Shown here: positions 51,443-60,703 of the stretch, in pieces
Layout of the letters: each line of letters opens with the position of its first letter
How positions within the stretch are numbered: the first letter of the stretch is position 1
Assembly: GCF_025398195.1 (NCBI RefSeq)
Contig: NZ_JAODNV010000013.1
Span: 104,182 to 168,181, forward strand
Reading direction: 5' to 3'
Source of the DNA: Chelativorans petroleitrophicus
Lineage (GTDB): Bacteria > Pseudomonadota > Alphaproteobacteria > Rhizobiales > Rhizobiaceae
DNA length: 64,000 bases
Made by a program: the position numbers and the translations under genes
Notes under the pieces: model-generated
Told to the model about the DNA's origin: nothing
The model's database searches: none
What the model saw: only the letters and a program-made list of their open reading frames with translations

Positions 51443-51519
51443 TGGTGGGCCCGGAGGGACTCGAACCCCCAACCAAGCGGTTATGAGCCGCCGGCTCTAA
51501 CCAATTGAGCTACAGGCCC
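51443..51519 (-). tRNA. tRNA-Ile (CAU anticodon, lysidine type)
   Basis: The minus strand folds into a complete cloverleaf with an encoded CCA end. The acceptor is GGGCCTG/CGGGCCC, the D-arm GCTC...GAGC, the anticodon stem GGCGG/CCGCT with loop CTCATAA, and the T-arm GGGGG-TTCGAGT-CCCTC. The anticodon is CAU. The GGCGGCTCATAACCGCTTGG block matches the tRNA-Ile2 (ileX) type, whose C34 is changed to lysidine to read AUA, not initiator or elongator Met. Confidence 0.93.
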
Positions 51520-51630
51520 GGTGCGGCTCAATTAGTGGGTTTTCCACCCGGGCACAAGACGGCCCGCGCCGCAATCGCTTCATATTCGGCCATTATGCAC
51601 TTGCTCCTCAACAGATTCGAGGAGATTGCA

Positions 51631-52359
51631 ATGACCCGTCCCTTTGTGCCTCTGCTTTTCATGGCTGTCATGGCGGCGGTTGTGCCCGCCCAGGCGGAAG
51701 AGATCGCGGAGCGGCCGAAGATCATGGTCACCGGCGAGGGCGAAGCGACCCTCGCTCCCGACATGGCGGTGATCCGGCTTTCCGTGCTGCGCGAGGCCGA
51801 TACGGCGCGCGAGGCAATGGACGCCAACAACGAGGCCATGGAGCGGGTGATTGCCGCGCTCAAGGAGGCCGGCGTGGCGGAGCGGGACATTCAGACCAGC
51901 GGGCTTTCGATCACGCCGCAATATATCTATCCCGACGGGAAGAATGGCGAGTCGCGGCCGCGCATCGACGGCTATCAGGTCACCAACGGGCTTACCGTGC
52001 GCGTGCGCGATCTGGGCAAGGTGGGCGAGATCCTGGACCGCTCGGTCACGCTGGGCGTCAATCAGGGCGGCGACATCGTCTTCACCAATGACGACCCGAA
52101 AGAGGCGCTGAACGAGGCGCGCAGAAAGGCCGTGGAGGACGCGCTCGCCAAGGCCCGTATCCTGACGGAAACGGCCGGTGTGGCGTTGGGCGACGTGCTG
52201 GAAATCACCGAGAATACGCGGGGCACGCCTCCGCCCATGCCCTTCGGCGTGCGCGCGATGCGCATGGAAGCGGCGGCCGATGCCTCCGTTCCTGTGGAGG
52301 CGGGCGAGAACACCTATCAGGTCGAGGTGCGCTTCACCTTCGCCATCGACCAGAAATAG
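51631..52359 (+). CDS. SIMPL domain periplasmic protein
   Basis: The 242-residue protein has a signal peptide (FMAVMAAVVPAQAEE) and the SIMPL/DUF541 pattern (IMVTGEGEATLAPDMAVIRL, VAERDIQTSGLSITPQYIYP, YQVTNGLTVRVRDLGKVGEI). The ATG at 51631 has GAGGAGA upstream. SIMPL proteins form oligomers in the periplasm or at the outer membrane and are linked to stress protection; the exact role is unknown. A bidirectional terminator follows. Confidence 0.9.
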   Translation: MTRPFVPLLFMAVMAAVVPAQAEEIAERPKIMVTGEGEATLAPDMAVIRLSVLREADTAREAMDANNEAMERVIAALKEAGVAERDIQTSGLSITPQYIYPDGKNGESRPRIDGYQVTNGLTVRVRDLGKVGEILDRSVTLGVNQGGDIVFTNDDPKEALNEARRKAVEDALAKARILTETAGVALGDVLEITENTRGTPPPMPFGVRAMRMEAAADASVPVEAGENTYQVEVRFTFAIDQK

Positions 52360-52424
52360 GATGCGGGCTGCCAAGTCAGCCCGGGTGGGGAAGCGCAAGC
52401 TGGACGAGCGCTTCAGGGGAGAGA

Positions 52425-52453
52425 ACGCCGCCGGGACATCCCGGCGGCGTTTT
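52425..52453. terminator. Bidirectional-type terminator hairpin
   Basis: An 11-bp stem CGCCGCCGGGA / TCCCGGCGGCG with a two-base loop is followed by TTTTCG. It sits between the SIMPL gene and a convergent small gene. Confidence 0.8.
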
Positions 52454-52476
52454 CGTACGGTTATGGCCGGTCTGGT

Positions 52477-52839
52477 TCAGCTCGAGCGGATCACCGGGCA
52501 GTGGGGCGCGCGGGAGAACACCACATGCGCGCGCCGGTGATGGTGCTTGAGTCCGGCGACGCGGATGATGTTGCGGTTCGTCGCCGTGACCCGGGGATGG
52601 CGCAGGCCCATGCGGAGCGCTTTCTCAAGCGCAAGGGCGGGTGTGCAGGCCTGGGCGGGCCGATGCGGCCGGTGAGGACGGTGGTAACGGTCGCGGTCGC
52701 CGATGAGGACGCCGGCGCTCGTGCCGTTGCTGCCGAAGCTGAAATAGATTCCGTCGGCCTGTGCCGTCGCGGGAACGGCGCTCAGCGCTCCCAGGCCCAG
52801 AAGAGCGGAAAGGGCTGCGATTCTGATCTTGCGGAACAT
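52477..52839 (-). CDS. Hypothetical secreted basic protein
   Basis: The 120-residue protein has a signal peptide (FRKIRIAALSALLGLGALSA, cleaved after TAQA). A glycine-rich strand region follows (GIYFSFGSNGTSAGVLIGD), then an HRPHRPHRP repeat. It ends in a conserved-looking domain (ACTPALALEKALRMGLRHPR, IIRVAGLKHHHRRAHVVFSR) with two cysteines. The ATG at 52839 with GGGAG upstream is chosen over 52896. Similar proteins are widespread in rhizobia; the function is unknown. Confidence 0.75.
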   Translation of the reverse strand: MFRKIRIAALSALLGLGALSAVPATAQADGIYFSFGSNGTSAGVLIGDRDRYHRPHRPHRPAQACTPALALEKALRMGLRHPRVTATNRNIIRVAGLKHHHRRAHVVFSRAPHCPVIRSS

Positions 52840-52940
52840 GTCGATACTCCCGGTTGGTTTGTGATCCGATGCAGCCCGGACTATGACTCGGCGCATCTGA
52901 ACCGGGAGCGAACCGATCGTTCACCGGAAGTTCATGAAGC

Positions 52941-53357
52941 CTATCCGTTTTCGAGCGCGCGCCGCAGTGCGCCGGGATCGAAGCAGAGGGTGAGGCGGGA
53001 GATGCGGCCCTCGTCATCGATGTCGAGGAAAACTCCAGCCGGAAGCTGTACGCTCTGGCCGTTTGCGGCGGGCCAGCCCTTGATGGTTGCCTGATAGGTG
53101 CCGCGCAGCGTGAATTCGGCGGCCGCGCGCACCCCGCCAGGTGCGGTCATGACGGCGATATCGGCGGCCTGAACCCGGAAATGGCGCGCCAGCGCGGCAA
53201 GGCGCCAGCGGAACTTGTCGCGGCCGATCTCGCGTCTCATCTGAGGCACGTCGCAGGCAACGTCTTCGGACAGGCAGGCAAGAAGCGCCTCGTGATCGTT
53301 CGCATTGAAGGCGGCAAGCGCCCGGGTGACCAGGTTTCTGGCCTCCTCCTCGCTCAT
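52941..53357 (-). CDS. SnoaL/NTF2-like protein
   Basis: The 138-residue protein ([52 protein letters not shown]) has the cone-like SnoaL/NTF2 fold pattern. Substrate is unknown; polyketide-cyclase-like or ketosteroid-isomerase-like activity is possible. Its start overlaps the stop of the upstream YcgN-type gene by four bases, so the two are co-translated. Confidence 0.8.
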   Translation of the reverse strand: MSEEEARNLVTRALAAFNANDHEALLACLSEDVACDVPQMRREIGRDKFRWRLAALARHFRVQAADIAVMTAPGGVRAAAEFTLRGTYQATIKGWPAANGQSVQLPAGVFLDIDDEGRISRLTLCFDPGALRRALENG

Positions 53358-53797
53358 GGCTCTTCCTCCAGAAGGTGGGCGAAATACTCCTCGGGCTCGC
53401 TGAGCTCGTTCTCAAGGGCGCTGACGCGGCCGCGCACGGAGATGCCCGCCTCGTGAACCGTCTCGGGACGCCCCGAGACCAGCGGATGCCACCAGTAGAG
53501 GTCCTTGCCTTCGGCCAGGAGGCGGTAGGCGCAGGTGGCCGGAAGCCAGGAAATCTGCGGCACATTCTCGGGCGTAAGCCGCACGCAGTCGGGCACGCGG
53601 CCGAGGCGGTTTCCATAATCGCTGCAGCGGCAAGTGCCGGCGTCAAAGAGGCGGCAGGCGACACTGGTCCAGTGGATTTCGCCCGTGTCCTCGTCCTCGA
53701 GCTTGGCGAGGCAGCACTTGCCGCAGCCGTCGCAGAGCGATTCCCATTCCGCCTCGCTCATGGCGGCCAGCGGCTTGTTTTTCCAGAAGGGTTCCAT
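53354..53797 (-). CDS. YcgN family cysteine-cluster protein
   Basis: The 147-residue protein starts [20 protein letters not shown] and holds the eight-cysteine YkgJ/YcgN cluster ([54 protein letters not shown]). This family probably binds zinc or an iron-sulfur cluster; its function is unknown. The start at 53797 is the canonical YcgN N-terminus. It is divergent from the large OmpA-like gene. Confidence 0.93.
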   Translation of the reverse strand: MEPFWKNKPLAAMSEAEWESLCDGCGKCCLAKLEDEDTGEIHWTSVACRLFDAGTCRCSDYGNRLGRVPDCVRLTPENVPQISWLPATCAYRLLAEGKDLYWWHPLVSGRPETVHEAGISVRGRVSALENELSEPEEYFAHLLEEEP

Positions 53798-53881
53798 TGC
53801 CCGGATGTGGCGCGGCAGGGCGGCCGGGTCAAGCGGGAAGGGGAACCAAGCGGGGGCTGGCCGATTAGTGTGCCCGAAGGG

Positions 53882-55936
53882 ATGCCAAAAGTGAGCCACG
53901 AGATGAGCAGATCGAATCAGTTTCTTGCCGGAAGCGCCCTGTGCCTCCTGATGGCAGCGCCGTTGCCCGCCGGGGCGGGCGACAGAGCCGATGTCTTCGC
54001 TCCAGTGCCGGAACGCGAAATAGCTCTGATGCTGGCGCAGGCCGAGGCGCCGGGCGAGACCGCACCGGAAGGGCAGCCGGGTGAAGGCCAGCCAGGCGCG
54101 GACTGCCCGCCCGGCTCCGCGCCTCAGGACGGCGGTTGCGTTCTTCTCGAGGATGCGCCCGCGCAAGCGCAGCCTGCTCCGGCAGAGCCTGAGGCCGAGA
54201 GCGCGCCGGAGGCTGCGCCGCAGCCGGCTGAACCGCAGGCCGAGCCGGTAGAGCCGGAGGCGGCTCCGGAAGCGGCACCTGCCGAACCCGAGGCTCCGAT
54301 GGAGGAAGCACCGGCCGAGGAGGCTCCGGAAGCCGCGCCCGAGGCGCCCGCAGAGGAAGCACCCGTAGAGGAGGCGCCGGCAGAGGCTACGCCCGAGACG
54401 CCCGCCGCTCCGCAAGCGGAGGACCCGGCAGAAGGCGAGGCCCCGGCGGCGACCGATTGCCCGCCAGGTACGGAAATGTCAGCCGCCGGTGAATGCGTTG
54501 CGGGCGAAGAGGAAGCCTTGCCTGAGGAGACGCCTGCCGAAGAGACGCCGGTGGATGAGGCTCCAACCGAGGAACCGCCTGCCGAGGTAGCACCCACGGA
54601 TGCGGCCCCGGCGGAAGAGATGCCTTCCGATGAGGCTCCTGCTGAAGAAGCGCCCGCCGAAGAAGCGCCTGCCGAAGCCGCACCGGCGGAAGAAGCGCCG
54701 CCCCTGACGGAAGAACCTGCCGAGGAAGCCCCCGGCGATGAGCCTGCCGAGGCGCAGCCTGCCGAACCCGTTCCGGATGCCGGCCAGCCGGCGGATGACG
54801 GCGCGCAGCCGCTGCCTGCAACGCCCGACGGCGCGGCGGAAGAGCCGCTGGACGAGGGCGCGCCTGCCGAAGCGCAGGTGCCCGAGACGGAGCAGCCGGC
54901 CGGGGAAGGCGTGGTGCCCGAAACGGACGCGGAAGCGCAGCAGGATGCTGTCAATCCCGAACAGGTGCGGGAGGAAATCCGCGAGCTCCTGCAGGAGGAG
55001 GGCCAGCGCATCGAGCTTGGCCAGACTCCGGAAGACAGGCAGGTACGGCGGCGCGAGATCTTCCGCCCGCGTGAGGATGCCCGCGTCATCCGCGAGTTCC
55101 AGGATAACCGGACGATTATCGAGTACAACAACAACATCTATGTCGAGAGCCCCGACTACGAGCGTATCGTCGGGCGGAGCGATACCGTCTGGTATGAGGA
55201 GCTTGGGAACGGCCGCGTGCGCGAGGTGATCGAGCGGGGGGACGGGACGCGCGTCATCACCGTGCGCAACCGCTACGGCGACGTGATCCGCCGCGTGCGC
55301 GTGACGCCGGACGGCAGCGAATATGTGCTGGTCTATGTGCCCGAGCAGCGGTTCGATTCCGTTCTGCGGTTCGAGGACCCGGCGCGCGAACTGCCGCCCC
55401 TGCGGCTCACCGTGCCGGAAAGCGAGTACATACTGGAGGCCGAGGTGGTGGAGGAGCCGGACCGCTATTACGAGTTCCTCTCCCAGCCGCCGGTGGAGCC
55501 GGTGCGTCGCCTCTACTCGCTGGAGGAGGTGCGATACTCGGTCCGCCTGCGCGATATCATGCCGCGCGTCGATCTTGATACGATCGAGTTCGAGTTCGGC
55601 TCCGCACGCATAGACGAGAGTGAGATCGCGGACCTCGAGGCACTAGCCCAGGCGATGGCGGAGATGCTCGAGGAGAATCCAGCCGAAACCTTCCTCATCG
55701 AGGGGCACACCGACGCGGTGGGCTCCGAAATGGCCAATCTGGCTCTGTCGGACCGCAGGGCGGACGCGGTGGCCCGCGCGCTGACGGAGGTTTTCGACAT
55801 TCCGCCGGAAAACCTCGCCACGCAGGGCTATGGCGAGCAGTATCTGAAGGTGGATACGCAGGAGCCGGAGCGCGAAAACCGGCGCGTGGCGGTGCGCCGC
55901 ATCACGCCGCTGGTGGCCCCGGTGGCAAGCCGATAA
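53882..55936 (+). CDS. OmpA-family protein with long Pro/Ala/Glu-rich region
   Basis: The product of about 684 residues has a signal peptide ([20 protein letters not shown]). Two small Cys motifs follow, [13 protein letters not shown] at residue 74 and [14 protein letters not shown] at 192. Around and between them are about 280 residues rich in EAPAEE-type repeats, likely an extended spacer. A beta-rich domain follows ([20 protein letters not shown]). The C-terminal OmpA domain ([37 protein letters not shown]) binds peptidoglycan. Starts at 53891 (GTG) or 53903 (ATG) are also possible. It probably spans envelope layers. Confidence 0.88.
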   Translation: MPKVSHEMSRSNQFLAGSALCLLMAAPLPAGAGDRADVFAPVPEREIALMLAQAEAPGETAPEGQPGEGQPGADCPPGSAPQDGGCVLLEDAPAQAQPAPAEPEAESAPEAAPQPAEPQAEPVEPEAAPEAAPAEPEAPMEEAPAEEAPEAAPEAPAEEAPVEEAPAEATPETPAAPQAEDPAEGEAPAATDCPPGTEMSAAGECVAGEEEALPEETPAEETPVDEAPTEEPPAEVAPTDAAPAEEMPSDEAPAEEAPAEEAPAEAAPAEEAPPLTEEPAEEAPGDEPAEAQPAEPVPDAGQPADDGAQPLPATPDGAAEEPLDEGAPAEAQVPETEQPAGEGVVPETDAEAQQDAVNPEQVREEIRELLQEEGQRIELGQTPEDRQVRRREIFRPREDARVIREFQDNRTIIEYNNNIYVESPDYERIVGRSDTVWYEELGNGRVREVIERGDGTRVITVRNRYGDVIRRVRVTPDGSEYVLVYVPEQRFDSVLRFEDPARELPPLRLTVPESEYILEAEVVEEPDRYYEFLSQPPVEPVRRLYSLEEVRYSVRLRDIMPRVDLDTIEFEFGSARIDESEIADLEALAQAMAEMLEENPAETFLIEGHTDAVGSEMANLALSDRRADAVARALTEVFDIPPENLATQGYGEQYLKVDTQEPERENRRVAVRRITPLVAPVASR

Positions 55937-55972
55937 CGGGACGGCCCGCGCGCCTCACTCATGGCGCGCGGA

Positions 55973-56008
55973 AAGGCCCGGCCGGAGTCCCTCCGCCGGC
56001 CGGGCCTT
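55973..56008. terminator. Long GC hairpin between convergent genes
   Basis: A 13-bp stem AAGGCCCGGCCGG / CCGGCCGGGCCTT encloses ten bases. There is no long T-tract on either side. The position between convergent stop codons suggests termination for both genes. Confidence 0.65.
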
Positions 56009-56016
56009 CATATTGT

Positions 56017-56433
56017 TCAGGTGCCGGGGCGGTAGATCCTCGGCGCGATTTCCAGCCGTTCATAATAGCGCGGGGTGCCGGGCGGCGGCTCCAGGCTCGG
56101 CCGGCAGTTCGGGTAAACCCCGGCAGTGCCCGGCGGACAGGCGGAGCGCACAGCGGGCCGGCAGACGGGATAACGGCCGACGGTGCCCGGAGGGCACATG
56201 GGGCTGATGCGAGGCGTCACGCAACGCCCATCGATAAGGACCGAGCCGACCGGACAGCGTGGCGGTATGGTCCTGTGACGCTCCCGCGGCTGGGCGAAGG
56301 CGGGCGAAGCTTCAAGAAGGAGGGCAAGGCAGGCCGCGCATGCAAGAAGGGCATGGCCGATGCGCCGGGAGGGCACTCGCGGCGACGAAAGGGTTCGGCT
56401 CACGGCCTGTGAGGAAACTGACATCCACGGCAT
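56017..56433 (-). CDS. Secreted protein with CPPGT repeats
   Basis: The 138-residue product has a long signal peptide (GHALLACAACLALLLEASPA, then FAQP). Three Cys-containing repeats follow: RCPVGSVLIDGRCV, MCPPGTVGRYPVCRP and ACPPGTAGVYPNCRP. The spacing CPPGTxGxYPxCRP resembles the DCPPG...C motifs of the convergent OmpA-like protein, so the two may be related in function. The family is unknown. The ribosome-binding site is weak. Confidence 0.7.
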   Translation of the reverse strand: MPWMSVSSQAVSRTLSSPRVPSRRIGHALLACAACLALLLEASPAFAQPRERHRTIPPRCPVGSVLIDGRCVTPRISPMCPPGTVGRYPVCRPAVRSACPPGTAGVYPNCRPSLEPPPGTPRYYERLEIAPRIYRPGT

Positions 56434-56519
56434 ATTGATCGCGGCGGGCCGTCATTCAAGGCCGGGAGGATGGGGAGCGGTCCTTTGAGGCGGCGAAGCG
56501 TCCTTTGGGCAACGGCGTT

Positions 56520-57914
56520 TCAGGGGCTGAAGCGCAGCGTGACGGAGAAGGTGACGGTTGCTCCGCCCACCCCTTCGGGCGGGCGCGGGTAGGGGGCTGC
56601 ACGCCGCGCCACGGCCAGCGCCTCCTCATCGAGGATCGCGTGGCCTGAACGCTTGGCAAGGCTGGCGCCCGCGAGCCGGCCCTGCCGGTCGATGGTGATG
56701 GCGAGGCCCGCGGTGCCCGCGATTCCCTGGCGAGCCGCATCGCGCGGATAGCGCTTGTGGCGCTCCACATGCGCGATGAGCCTGCGCGCATAGGCCGCCT
56801 TCTCGCCCGCGGTCGCCCCGCCTTGGCGCGCGGCCGAAGAGGCGGCGCTTTGGCGGGCGGGAGATTCTTTCGCAGCGGGAGGCGTTTCCTGCGCCCTCGC
56901 GGTTTGCCGCGGCGTGGCGGGAGCCACGCGTGCGGGGCGGTTCTGCGGTTCCTGTTTGGTTTCGGCGCGCTTTGCCCGCGGCGGCTGCGGCCGGGGCGTG
57001 GGGATCGGGATGTTTTCCTGCGGCAGGATGACCGAAGCGACCGCCTCAGGTTGCTCTTCCGGTTCGGCCTGTTCCGGTTCATGCCGTTCTTCCGGTGTCG
57101 CGGGTTCCGCCGCCTCCTTCGCTACAGCGGGTTCGGCAGGGGGAGCCTCCGGCGTTTTGGGCGTCGCCGTCTCCGTTTCCTGGGAAAGGTTGGCTGGCGA
57201 TTTTTCTGCCGGGCCCGAATTGGCCGGCTCCACGGTGGACTCTGCCAGGGGCGTTTCCTCTGTCTCCTCCATGTTAGCCGGGGAGGAAGGTTCGACAGGG
57301 GGCGTTGCTTCTTCTGCCGGTAGCGCTTCCTCGTTCGCCGGTAGTGGTTCTTCGACGGCAGCGGTCGCCGTTTCCTCCAGCGGCTGCTCGCGTGGTGCCG
57401 TTCTGGAGGCTTCTGCTTCCTTTGCGACTTCCAGTGGCTCGTCGGCGTTCTGCGCTTTTTCCTCCTCAGCTTTCTGCGCAGGCTCAGGCTCCGCTTTTTC
57501 GGCGGTAGCGGCCTCGAGCTGCAGTTTCGCCGCCCTGGCAAGCGCCGTGCCGGCGCTGCCTGCGACGGGGGCTGCCGGCTCCTCCAGAACGATTTCGACG
57601 CTGATGGGATCGGTCAGGGCTTCCACGCCCGGGCGGGTGATATGGTCGCTGAGAAGGGCGATCACCGCCGCGTGCACCGCTGCCGAAAAGACAAGCGCGC
57701 CGGCAAGGCTGAGGGGCGCGATGCGCGCCTTGCCCTGCGGAACGGCACGCTTGGGAGGCATTGGCGGGAGGGCAGGGGCCGCGTCTGTCTCGGGCGGGCG
57801 CGTGTCGATCTCGACGGAAGGGTCGGACGCGTCTGGCGTTCCGGGCGAGGGCGCCTCCACCGGCTCAGGCTCCGCGACGGCCCGCCCATGCGCGGTTTCG
57901 GGCCAGGGGATCAT
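56520..57914 (-). CDS. tonB: TonB energy transducer
   Basis: The 464-residue protein has one transmembrane helix (LSLAGALVFSAAVHAAVIAL, about residues 67-90). A very long Pro/Glu/Ala-rich periplasmic spacer of about 240 residues follows, then the TonB C-terminal domain (AYARRLIAHVERHKRYPRDA, ARQGIAGTAGLAITIDRQGR, HAILDEEALAVARRAAPYPR). It passes proton-motive energy from ExbBD to outer-membrane receptors. Its start overlaps the btuD stop (ATGA). As the last gene of the B12 operon, it probably serves BtuB specifically. Confidence 0.93.
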   Translation of the reverse strand: MIPWPETAHGRAVAEPEPVEAPSPGTPDASDPSVEIDTRPPETDAAPALPPMPPKRAVPQGKARIAPLSLAGALVFSAAVHAAVIALLSDHITRPGVEALTDPISVEIVLEEPAAPVAGSAGTALARAAKLQLEAATAEKAEPEPAQKAEEEKAQNADEPLEVAKEAEASRTAPREQPLEETATAAVEEPLPANEEALPAEEATPPVEPSSPANMEETEETPLAESTVEPANSGPAEKSPANLSQETETATPKTPEAPPAEPAVAKEAAEPATPEERHEPEQAEPEEQPEAVASVILPQENIPIPTPRPQPPRAKRAETKQEPQNRPARVAPATPRQTARAQETPPAAKESPARQSAASSAARQGGATAGEKAAYARRLIAHVERHKRYPRDAARQGIAGTAGLAITIDRQGRLAGASLAKRSGHAILDEEALAVARRAAPYPRPPEGVGGATVTFSVTLRFSP

Positions 57915-58696
57915 GATCCGGCCTCGCCGTCCGTAAGCCCCGTGGGTGCCAAGATGAGCCCGCCTTCATCCCGGGTGAAATGGGCGGCTATGCCATAGAC
58001 CTCGGCCAGACCCTGCGGGGTCATGACCGCTTCGGGCAGGCCTTCCGCCGCAAGCAGGCCCTGCTTCAGCATCACCACGCGGTCGCACCAGCGGGCGGCC
58101 AGGGTGAGGTCGTGCAGGGAGACGAGGACCGATCGTCCCTCCGCCGCGAGGCGGCGCAGGGCGCGCATCATCATGATCTGATGCGCTGGATCGAGTCCGG
58201 AGGCGGGCTCGTCAGCGAGCAGAAGAGGGGTGGCCTGAGCCACCGCACGGGCGGCCAGCACCCGCGCCTGCTCGCCGCCGGAAAGCTCTGTCGCCGGGCG
58301 GTCGGCGAGATAGGCGACATCCATGAGGGCGAGGGCGGAGGCGATGATCTCCTCGTCCTCGGCGCTGGGACGCAGGCCGTAGCCGCGCCAGGGCAGGCGG
58401 CCGAGGCCCACCAGGTCGCGCACCGAAAGCCGCCAGCCGATGATGCGGGTCTGCGGCAGATAGGCGATGAGCCGCGCGCGGGCGGCCGGCGAGAGCGCGG
58501 CGATGTCCGTGTCATCGAGACGCATGGTCCCCGTGGCCGCCACCTGCCCGGCGAGCGCGCGCATCAGGGTCGATTTGCCGGCGCCGTTGGGGCCGAGGAG
58601 GCCGACCACCTCACCCGGGTTCAGCGCGAGGGAGATGCCGTGCAGGATCGGACGGCCGGAGAGCGAAACCCGCAGATCTTGCACGTCGAGCCGCAT
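57911..58696 (-). CDS. btuD: Cobalamin ABC transporter ATP-binding protein
   Basis: The 261-residue ATPase (FecE/BtuD type) has Walker A GPNGAGKST, Q-loop LPQTRIIGW, signature ELSGGEQARVLAARAVAQAT, Walker B LLLADEPASGLDP and the H-loop VSLHDLTLA. Its start shares one base with the btuC stop (TGATG). Specificity for B12 is inferred from operon membership and the upstream cobalamin riboswitch; by sequence alone, siderophore or heme transport would fit too. Confidence 0.9.
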   Translation of the reverse strand: MRLDVQDLRVSLSGRPILHGISLALNPGEVVGLLGPNGAGKSTLMRALAGQVAATGTMRLDDTDIAALSPAARARLIAYLPQTRIIGWRLSVRDLVGLGRLPWRGYGLRPSAEDEEIIASALALMDVAYLADRPATELSGGEQARVLAARAVAQATPLLLADEPASGLDPAHQIMMMRALRRLAAEGRSVLVSLHDLTLAARWCDRVVMLKQGLLAAEGLPEAVMTPQGLAEVYGIAAHFTRDEGGLILAPTGLTDGEAGS

Positions 58697-59685
58697 CAGA
58701 ACGCCTCCCGCCGGCTGCGCACGACGAGCCACAGGAAAAAGGGCGCGCCGATGAGCGCCGTCAGCACGCCTACATTGAGCTCGCCCGCGGGAAGGACGAG
58801 GCGCGCTGCAATGTCGGCGGCAAGAAGCAGGCCCGCGCCGCCGAGGCCGGCGGGCAGGAGAAGAACGCTGGGCATGCGGTTCGTGAGCGGCCGGATGAGA
58901 TGCGGCACGACGAGCCCGACGAAGCCGATCGTGCCGGCGACCGCCGTGGCGGCGCCTACGCACAGGGCGACTCCGGCGATGATGAGCAGGCGCGTGCGCG
59001 CCATGTGGATGCCGAGACTCTGCGCCGCCTCCTCGCCGAGCGATAGGGCGTCGATGGCGCGCCCCGACAGGGCGATCAGCAGCCAGCCCGCCGCCATCAG
59101 CGGCAGGGCGAGGACCACATGCTCCATCGACCGGTCTTTGAGCGAGCCGAGCAGCCAGAAGATGATCTCGTAGCTGGCGAAGGGGTTGGGCGAAAGGTTG
59201 AGCACCAGCGAGGTGAGGGCGCCTGACAGGCTGGAAAGGGCAACGCCCGCAAGGATTAGCGTCAGCGTGGAGCCGCTGCGGGCGGCAAGCGCCATCAGAA
59301 TGAGCACGGCTGCGAGCGCGCCCACGAGCGCCCCGGCAGGAAGCGCGTAGAGCGAGCTTCCGGCAAGGCCGGAATAGAAAACGGCGACGGCGCAGAAGGC
59401 GGCCATGGCCGAGACGCCGACAATGCCGGGTTCGGCCAGCGGATTACGCAGGAAGCCCTGCAGCACGGCGCCGGAAATGCCGAGCGTGAAGCCGATGGCA
59501 AGCCCGAGAAGCGCGCGCGGCAGGCGGATTTCCCGCATGATGATCTCTGCAGCCTCGCTCCCACCGGCAAAGAGGCCGGCGAGGCTCTCCGAAAGGCCGA
59601 GCTCGGCTGGGCCGACCCCGAGCGAGGCGAGGAAAAGGGCCAACGCCAGAAGGGCGAGCAGGGTGTTGAGGACAAGCGGCTTCAT
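58696..59685 (-). CDS. btuC: Cobalamin ABC transporter permease (FecCD family)
   Basis: The 329-residue inner-membrane permease has about ten helices and FecCD/BtuC motifs (IRLPRALLGLAIGFTLGISG, AVLQGFLRNPLAEPGIVGVS, VAGTIGFVGLVVPHLIRPL). It works as a dimer with BtuD to import the vitamin from the periplasm. It overlaps btuF by four bases (ATGA) and btuD by one, so the operon is tightly coupled. B12 specificity follows from context. Confidence 0.92.
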   Translation of the reverse strand: MKPLVLNTLLALLALALFLASLGVGPAELGLSESLAGLFAGGSEAAEIIMREIRLPRALLGLAIGFTLGISGAVLQGFLRNPLAEPGIVGVSAMAAFCAVAVFYSGLAGSSLYALPAGALVGALAAVLILMALAARSGSTLTLILAGVALSSLSGALTSLVLNLSPNPFASYEIIFWLLGSLKDRSMEHVVLALPLMAAGWLLIALSGRAIDALSLGEEAAQSLGIHMARTRLLIIAGVALCVGAATAVAGTIGFVGLVVPHLIRPLTNRMPSVLLLPAGLGGAGLLLAADIAARLVLPAGELNVGVLTALIGAPFFLWLVVRSRREAF

Positions 59686-60599
59686 CGCGCGACTTCGCAG
59701 GGAGCGATCTCCTGGCGCAGCCTGGCGAGCGCCTTGACGGCATCAATCACGGCCGGGCCGCCGCAGGACCAGGCGCCCGGCGGCACGAACGCCCCGATGC
59801 GCGCGCCTTTTAGCGCGAGGATGGCCGGGTGGCGCGGCACGAACGCGCCGAGCGACGGGGCTTCCCCGTCGCCCGAAGAGGTGATGATGACGTCGGGCCT
59901 GCCTGAGACGACGGATTCGACCGGGAAGGGGGCCATGCCCTGAAGGCCTTCTTCGGCGGCCATGTTGCGGAAGCCCGCAGCCGCGAGCACGGAATCGGCC
60001 AGCGTGCCGGCGCCGAGCGCCACGCCGTTCTGGTCATAGGCAAGCGCCATCGGGCGGACATCGCATTGCTCCGCCTCGATGCGGGCAAGCTCCGTCTCGA
60101 AGCGGTCAGCAATGGCTTCGGCCTGCCGTTCGCGGCCGAGCAGTGCGCCCATGCGGCGTATTTCACCGGGGATTGTGCCCACCGTCTGGACGAAGCCGAA
60201 CTCCTCGACGCGGAAGCCGAGGCGCTTCAGGAGGCCGGTGGTGTTGTGCAGCGAGTAGGTGCCGGTGACCACGAGATCCGGCCGAGCAAGGAAGACCTCC
60301 TCCGCAAGGCCGCGATTGACCGGATAGGCGCGCGCCTCCTCGTGCATGGGCGAAAGGCCGGGATCGCGCGCGAGGAAGGAGACGGAGATAAGCTGGCCGG
60401 GGGCGGCAAGCGCCATGGCAAGCTGATCCGTGCACAGATTGAGCGACATGACGCGGGCTGGGGAGGCGGCATGGGCGAAAGCGGCGAAAAGCAGCGCTGA
60501 GAAAGCGACTGGGCAAAGGATTCTTCCTGATTTTCGGAGCCGCTTCAGAGGCGGGTTCTTTGGAATCCTCTCCTGACGGGGCACCGTGCCGGATGGCAT
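59682..60599 (-). CDS. btuF: Periplasmic cobalamin-binding protein
   Basis: The 305-residue protein has a basic N-terminus and a signal peptide (LCPVAFSALLFAAFAHAAS). A type III binding-protein fold follows (ARVMSLNLCTDQLAMALAAP, PDLVVTGTYSLHNTTGLLKR, GTIPGEIRRMGALLGRERQA). The ATG at 60599 is preferred over the longer open frame to 60707. A 104-base gap containing a GC-rich repeat (CTCCCCCGCAAGCGGGGGCG) separates it from btuB. It hands B12 to BtuCD. Confidence 0.88.
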   Translation of the reverse strand: MPSGTVPRQERIPKNPPLKRLRKSGRILCPVAFSALLFAAFAHAASPARVMSLNLCTDQLAMALAAPGQLISVSFLARDPGLSPMHEEARAYPVNRGLAEEVFLARPDLVVTGTYSLHNTTGLLKRLGFRVEEFGFVQTVGTIPGEIRRMGALLGRERQAEAIADRFETELARIEAEQCDVRPMALAYDQNGVALGAGTLADSVLAAAGFRNMAAEEGLQGMAPFPVESVVSGRPDVIITSSGDGEAPSLGAFVPRHPAILALKGARIGAFVPPGAWSCGGPAVIDAVKALARLRQEIAPCEVAR

Positions 60600-60703
60600 G
60601 CAAGCCCCCCTCACTGTCTCGCTCTCTGCGCGAGCCACCTCTCCCCCGCAAGCGGGGGCGAGGAATGGCCGGCCGCGAGGCCGGCGCGGAGGGCGCTTTC
60701 GTC
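60600..60703. repeat. Repeat-like GC hairpin between btuB and btuF
   Basis: CCCCCGCAAGCGGGGG forms a hairpin like the CCCCCCGCAAAGGGGGG blocks of the MITE-like elements. It may weaken or modulate transcription into the transporter genes. Confidence 0.45.

Noticed and set aside
51443..51519. Reading the CAU tRNA as tRNA-Met
   Set aside because: The anticodon-arm sequence and acceptor fit the lysidine tRNA-Ile type, and it lacks initiator features.
54140..54990. Possible CRISPR-like or minisatellite array
   Set aside because: Repeats are irregular, 9-18 bases, in frame and encode EAPAEE units; no conserved repeat-spacer pattern. No CRISPR array is seen anywhere in the window.
54124..55137. 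Ser/Ala/Gly-rich frame opposite the OmpA-like gene
   Set aside because: It mirrors the GC-rich EAPAEE repeats and looks like a low-complexity shadow.
56914..57936. Ser/Gly/Ala-rich frame opposite tonB
   Set aside because: Shadow of the Pro/Glu/Ala spacer; TonB has both its membrane helix and its C-terminal domain on the minus strand.
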